DNA from: Elusimicrobiota bacterium
Lineage (GTDB): Bacteria; Elusimicrobiota; Endomicrobiia; Endomicrobiales; Endomicrobiaceae
Assembly: GCA_031282945.1 (NCBI GenBank)
Contig: JAITCX010000007.1
Location: 1 to 15,639 of the forward strand
Direction of reading: 5' to 3'
DNA: 15,639 nucleotides
Shown: in pieces, positions 14,858 to 15,639 of the stretch
Position numbering within the stretch: the first letter of the stretch is position 1
How the letters are laid out: each line of letters opens with the position of its first letter
Position numbers and translations under genes: made by a program
Notes under the pieces: generated by a model
Databases searched by the model: none
Told to the model about the DNA's origin: nothing
Seen by the model: only the letters and a program-made list of their open reading frames with translations

Positions 14858-14879
14858 TGCAATGTGGATTGCTGTTAAT

Positions 14880-14885
14880 AAGGGG
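14880..14885 (+). promoter_or_regulatory. Ribosome binding site fixing the start of the Pmp-like gene
   Basis: AAGGGG lies eight bases before the ATG at 14894. It decides the start: the TTG-initiated frame at 14869 in another register has no such site and runs out at 15072. Confidence 0.65.
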
Positions 14886-14893
14886 ATTTCCAC

Positions 14894-15639
14894 ATGAAAT
14901 TCCTTCGTTCTTTTCAAAAATCGCTCCCCTTATTCATTTTTGGATTTTTGCTCCATTTGCTTTTCAAACCAGCATTTTCTCATGCTGCCGACTGGGACGA
15001 GATCATAGCTTATCTCCAAGATGCTTCAACTTTAATCTTAGAAATAAATTCAAATGTGGACGGTACGTATAACTTCTTGCCCTCCCCAAGTGTCAATAAA
15101 AGTTTTGCAAGCAATGAAAACGGCGCATTGCGCATTCTAAGCGTGCAAAATAATAATGCTGGTTTTTTATTTAATTCAGATATTTATATTTATTTTAAGG
15201 ATATAGCTTTTAGCGGCTTTACAAATGCCGTTTCTATGAAAAACAATGGCGTCATTTCTTTTGAAGGGTTTTCGCAATTTGAGGCAAATGCTTTGGGACT
15301 TTCACTAGATAATTCCAGCGCAAACTTTATAAATTCAACCGTCACTTTTAATTCCAACTCTTCCCCTGTCGGCGCAAACGGCGGCGCTATTTATGCGGCA
15401 AATTCATCCTTTCTCAACTTTCTTTATTCCAGCGCAACTTTTTCAAACAATACAGCTTCGCAAAATGGCGGCGCTGTTTATTTAGAAAAATCCACTCTTG
15501 CATTTTCTTACTCAAACGCAAATTTTTTTAAAAATTCTGCAAATGTAAATGGCGGCGCAATTTCAATTTTCCAATCTACTTTATCAATTCTAAATTCCAA
15601 TCTTGCCTTCTCAACAAATTCTGCCGCCGCTCTTGGCGG
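14894..15639 (+). CDS. Pmp-like autotransporter/adhesin, beta-helix passenger (5' part, runs off right edge)
   Basis: The first 248 codons of a large secreted surface protein. Residues 1-31 are a signal peptide: basic start, hydrophobic core near 11-24 and a probable cut after SHA. After about 130 residues rich in N, S and F comes a repeat of roughly 28 residues, each with a GGA box. The boxes are GGAIY at 163, GGAVY at 192, GGAIS at 220 and another beginning at 248 at the edge, each preceded by an FxxN motif (FNSN, FSNN, FFKN, FSTN). GGA[ILV] plus FxxN is the mark of chlamydial polymorphic membrane proteins and of parallel beta-helix passengers that end in an outer-membrane autotransporter barrel. 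The barrel itself would be outside the window. The role is probably adhesion or host/surface contact (inference). It is divergent from the minus-strand cluster, with its own promoter and the C10 tract. Confidence 0.85.
   Translation, partial: MKFLRSFQKSLPLFIFGFLLHLLFKPAFSHAADWDEIIAYLQDASTLILEINSNVDGTYNFLPSPSVNKSFASNENGALRILSVQNNNAGFLFNSDIYIYFKDIAFSGFTNAVSMKNNGVISFEGFSQFEANALGLSLDNSSANFINSTVTFNSNSSPVGANGGAIYAANSSFLNFLYSSATFSNNTASQNGGAVYLEKSTLAFSYSNANFFKNSANVNGGAISIFQSTLSILNSNLAFSTNSAAALG

Noticed and set aside
14678..14878. 66-codon plus-strand frame reading through the C tract
   Set aside because: No ribosome site, no recognisable domain, and it ends in TAA before the Pmp-like start. It shares that gene's frame, so tract slippage cannot fuse them.
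14869..15072. TTG-initiated plus-strand frame overlapping the start of the Pmp-like gene
   Set aside because: Different register from the signal-peptide/GGA-repeat frame, which continues to the window edge; a shadow.

Overview
The window reads as AT-rich bacterial chromosome in two parts. Positions 1-13365 hold twelve tightly packed minus-strand genes, in transcription order ruvX, a YacP/NYN nuclease gene, mltG, a small sigma-like gene, a zinc-finger anti-sigma gene, a nifS/iscS cysteine desulfurase, a Re-citrate-synthase-like gene, a GH57 glycosidase, carboxynorspermidine decarboxylase (nspC), carboxynorspermidine dehydrogenase, an FMN-dependent alpha-hydroxy-acid dehydrogenase and secA, which runs off the left edge. 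Positions 13366-15639 are an accessory region: a gene-poor AT-rich stretch, a minus-strand gene interrupted by two in-frame stops, and the start of a plus-strand surface protein with chlamydial-Pmp-like repeats, preceded by a run of ten C.

The organism is probably an anaerobic, Gram-negative-type bacterium. The Pmp-like protein implies an outer membrane, while the FMN enzyme with its N-terminal cysteine cluster and the Re-citrate-synthase-like protein are types I associate with anaerobes. The gene mix, low GC, a decaying gene and a large GGA-repeat surface protein would fit Elusimicrobiota (Endomicrobium-like gut lineages). This is inference from gene content; no rRNA or marker tree is available here.

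The long cluster looks like one transcription unit. Neighbours overlap by 1-26 bases or are separated by at most 50, and the best promoter candidate I see lies just upstream of ruvX. It combines housekeeping (ruvX, mltG, secA), Fe-S supply (desulfurase), glutamate-precursor carbon flow (Re-citrate synthase), glycan use (GH57) and polyamine synthesis (dehydrogenase plus decarboxylase making norspermidine or spermidine). A sigma/anti-sigma pair sits between mltG and nifS. Its sigma member has lost the usual acidic residues of region 2.2.

The most interesting part is the right end. A good sigma-70-type promoter places the predicted start site inside a C10 tract a few tens of bases before the ATG of the Pmp-like gene. 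A stop codon between the tract and the ATG blocks any translational fusion, so a length change could act only on transcription or the leader. This is a candidate phase-variable surface protein. No tRNA, rRNA, CRISPR array, insertion sequence or convincing intrinsic terminator was seen.
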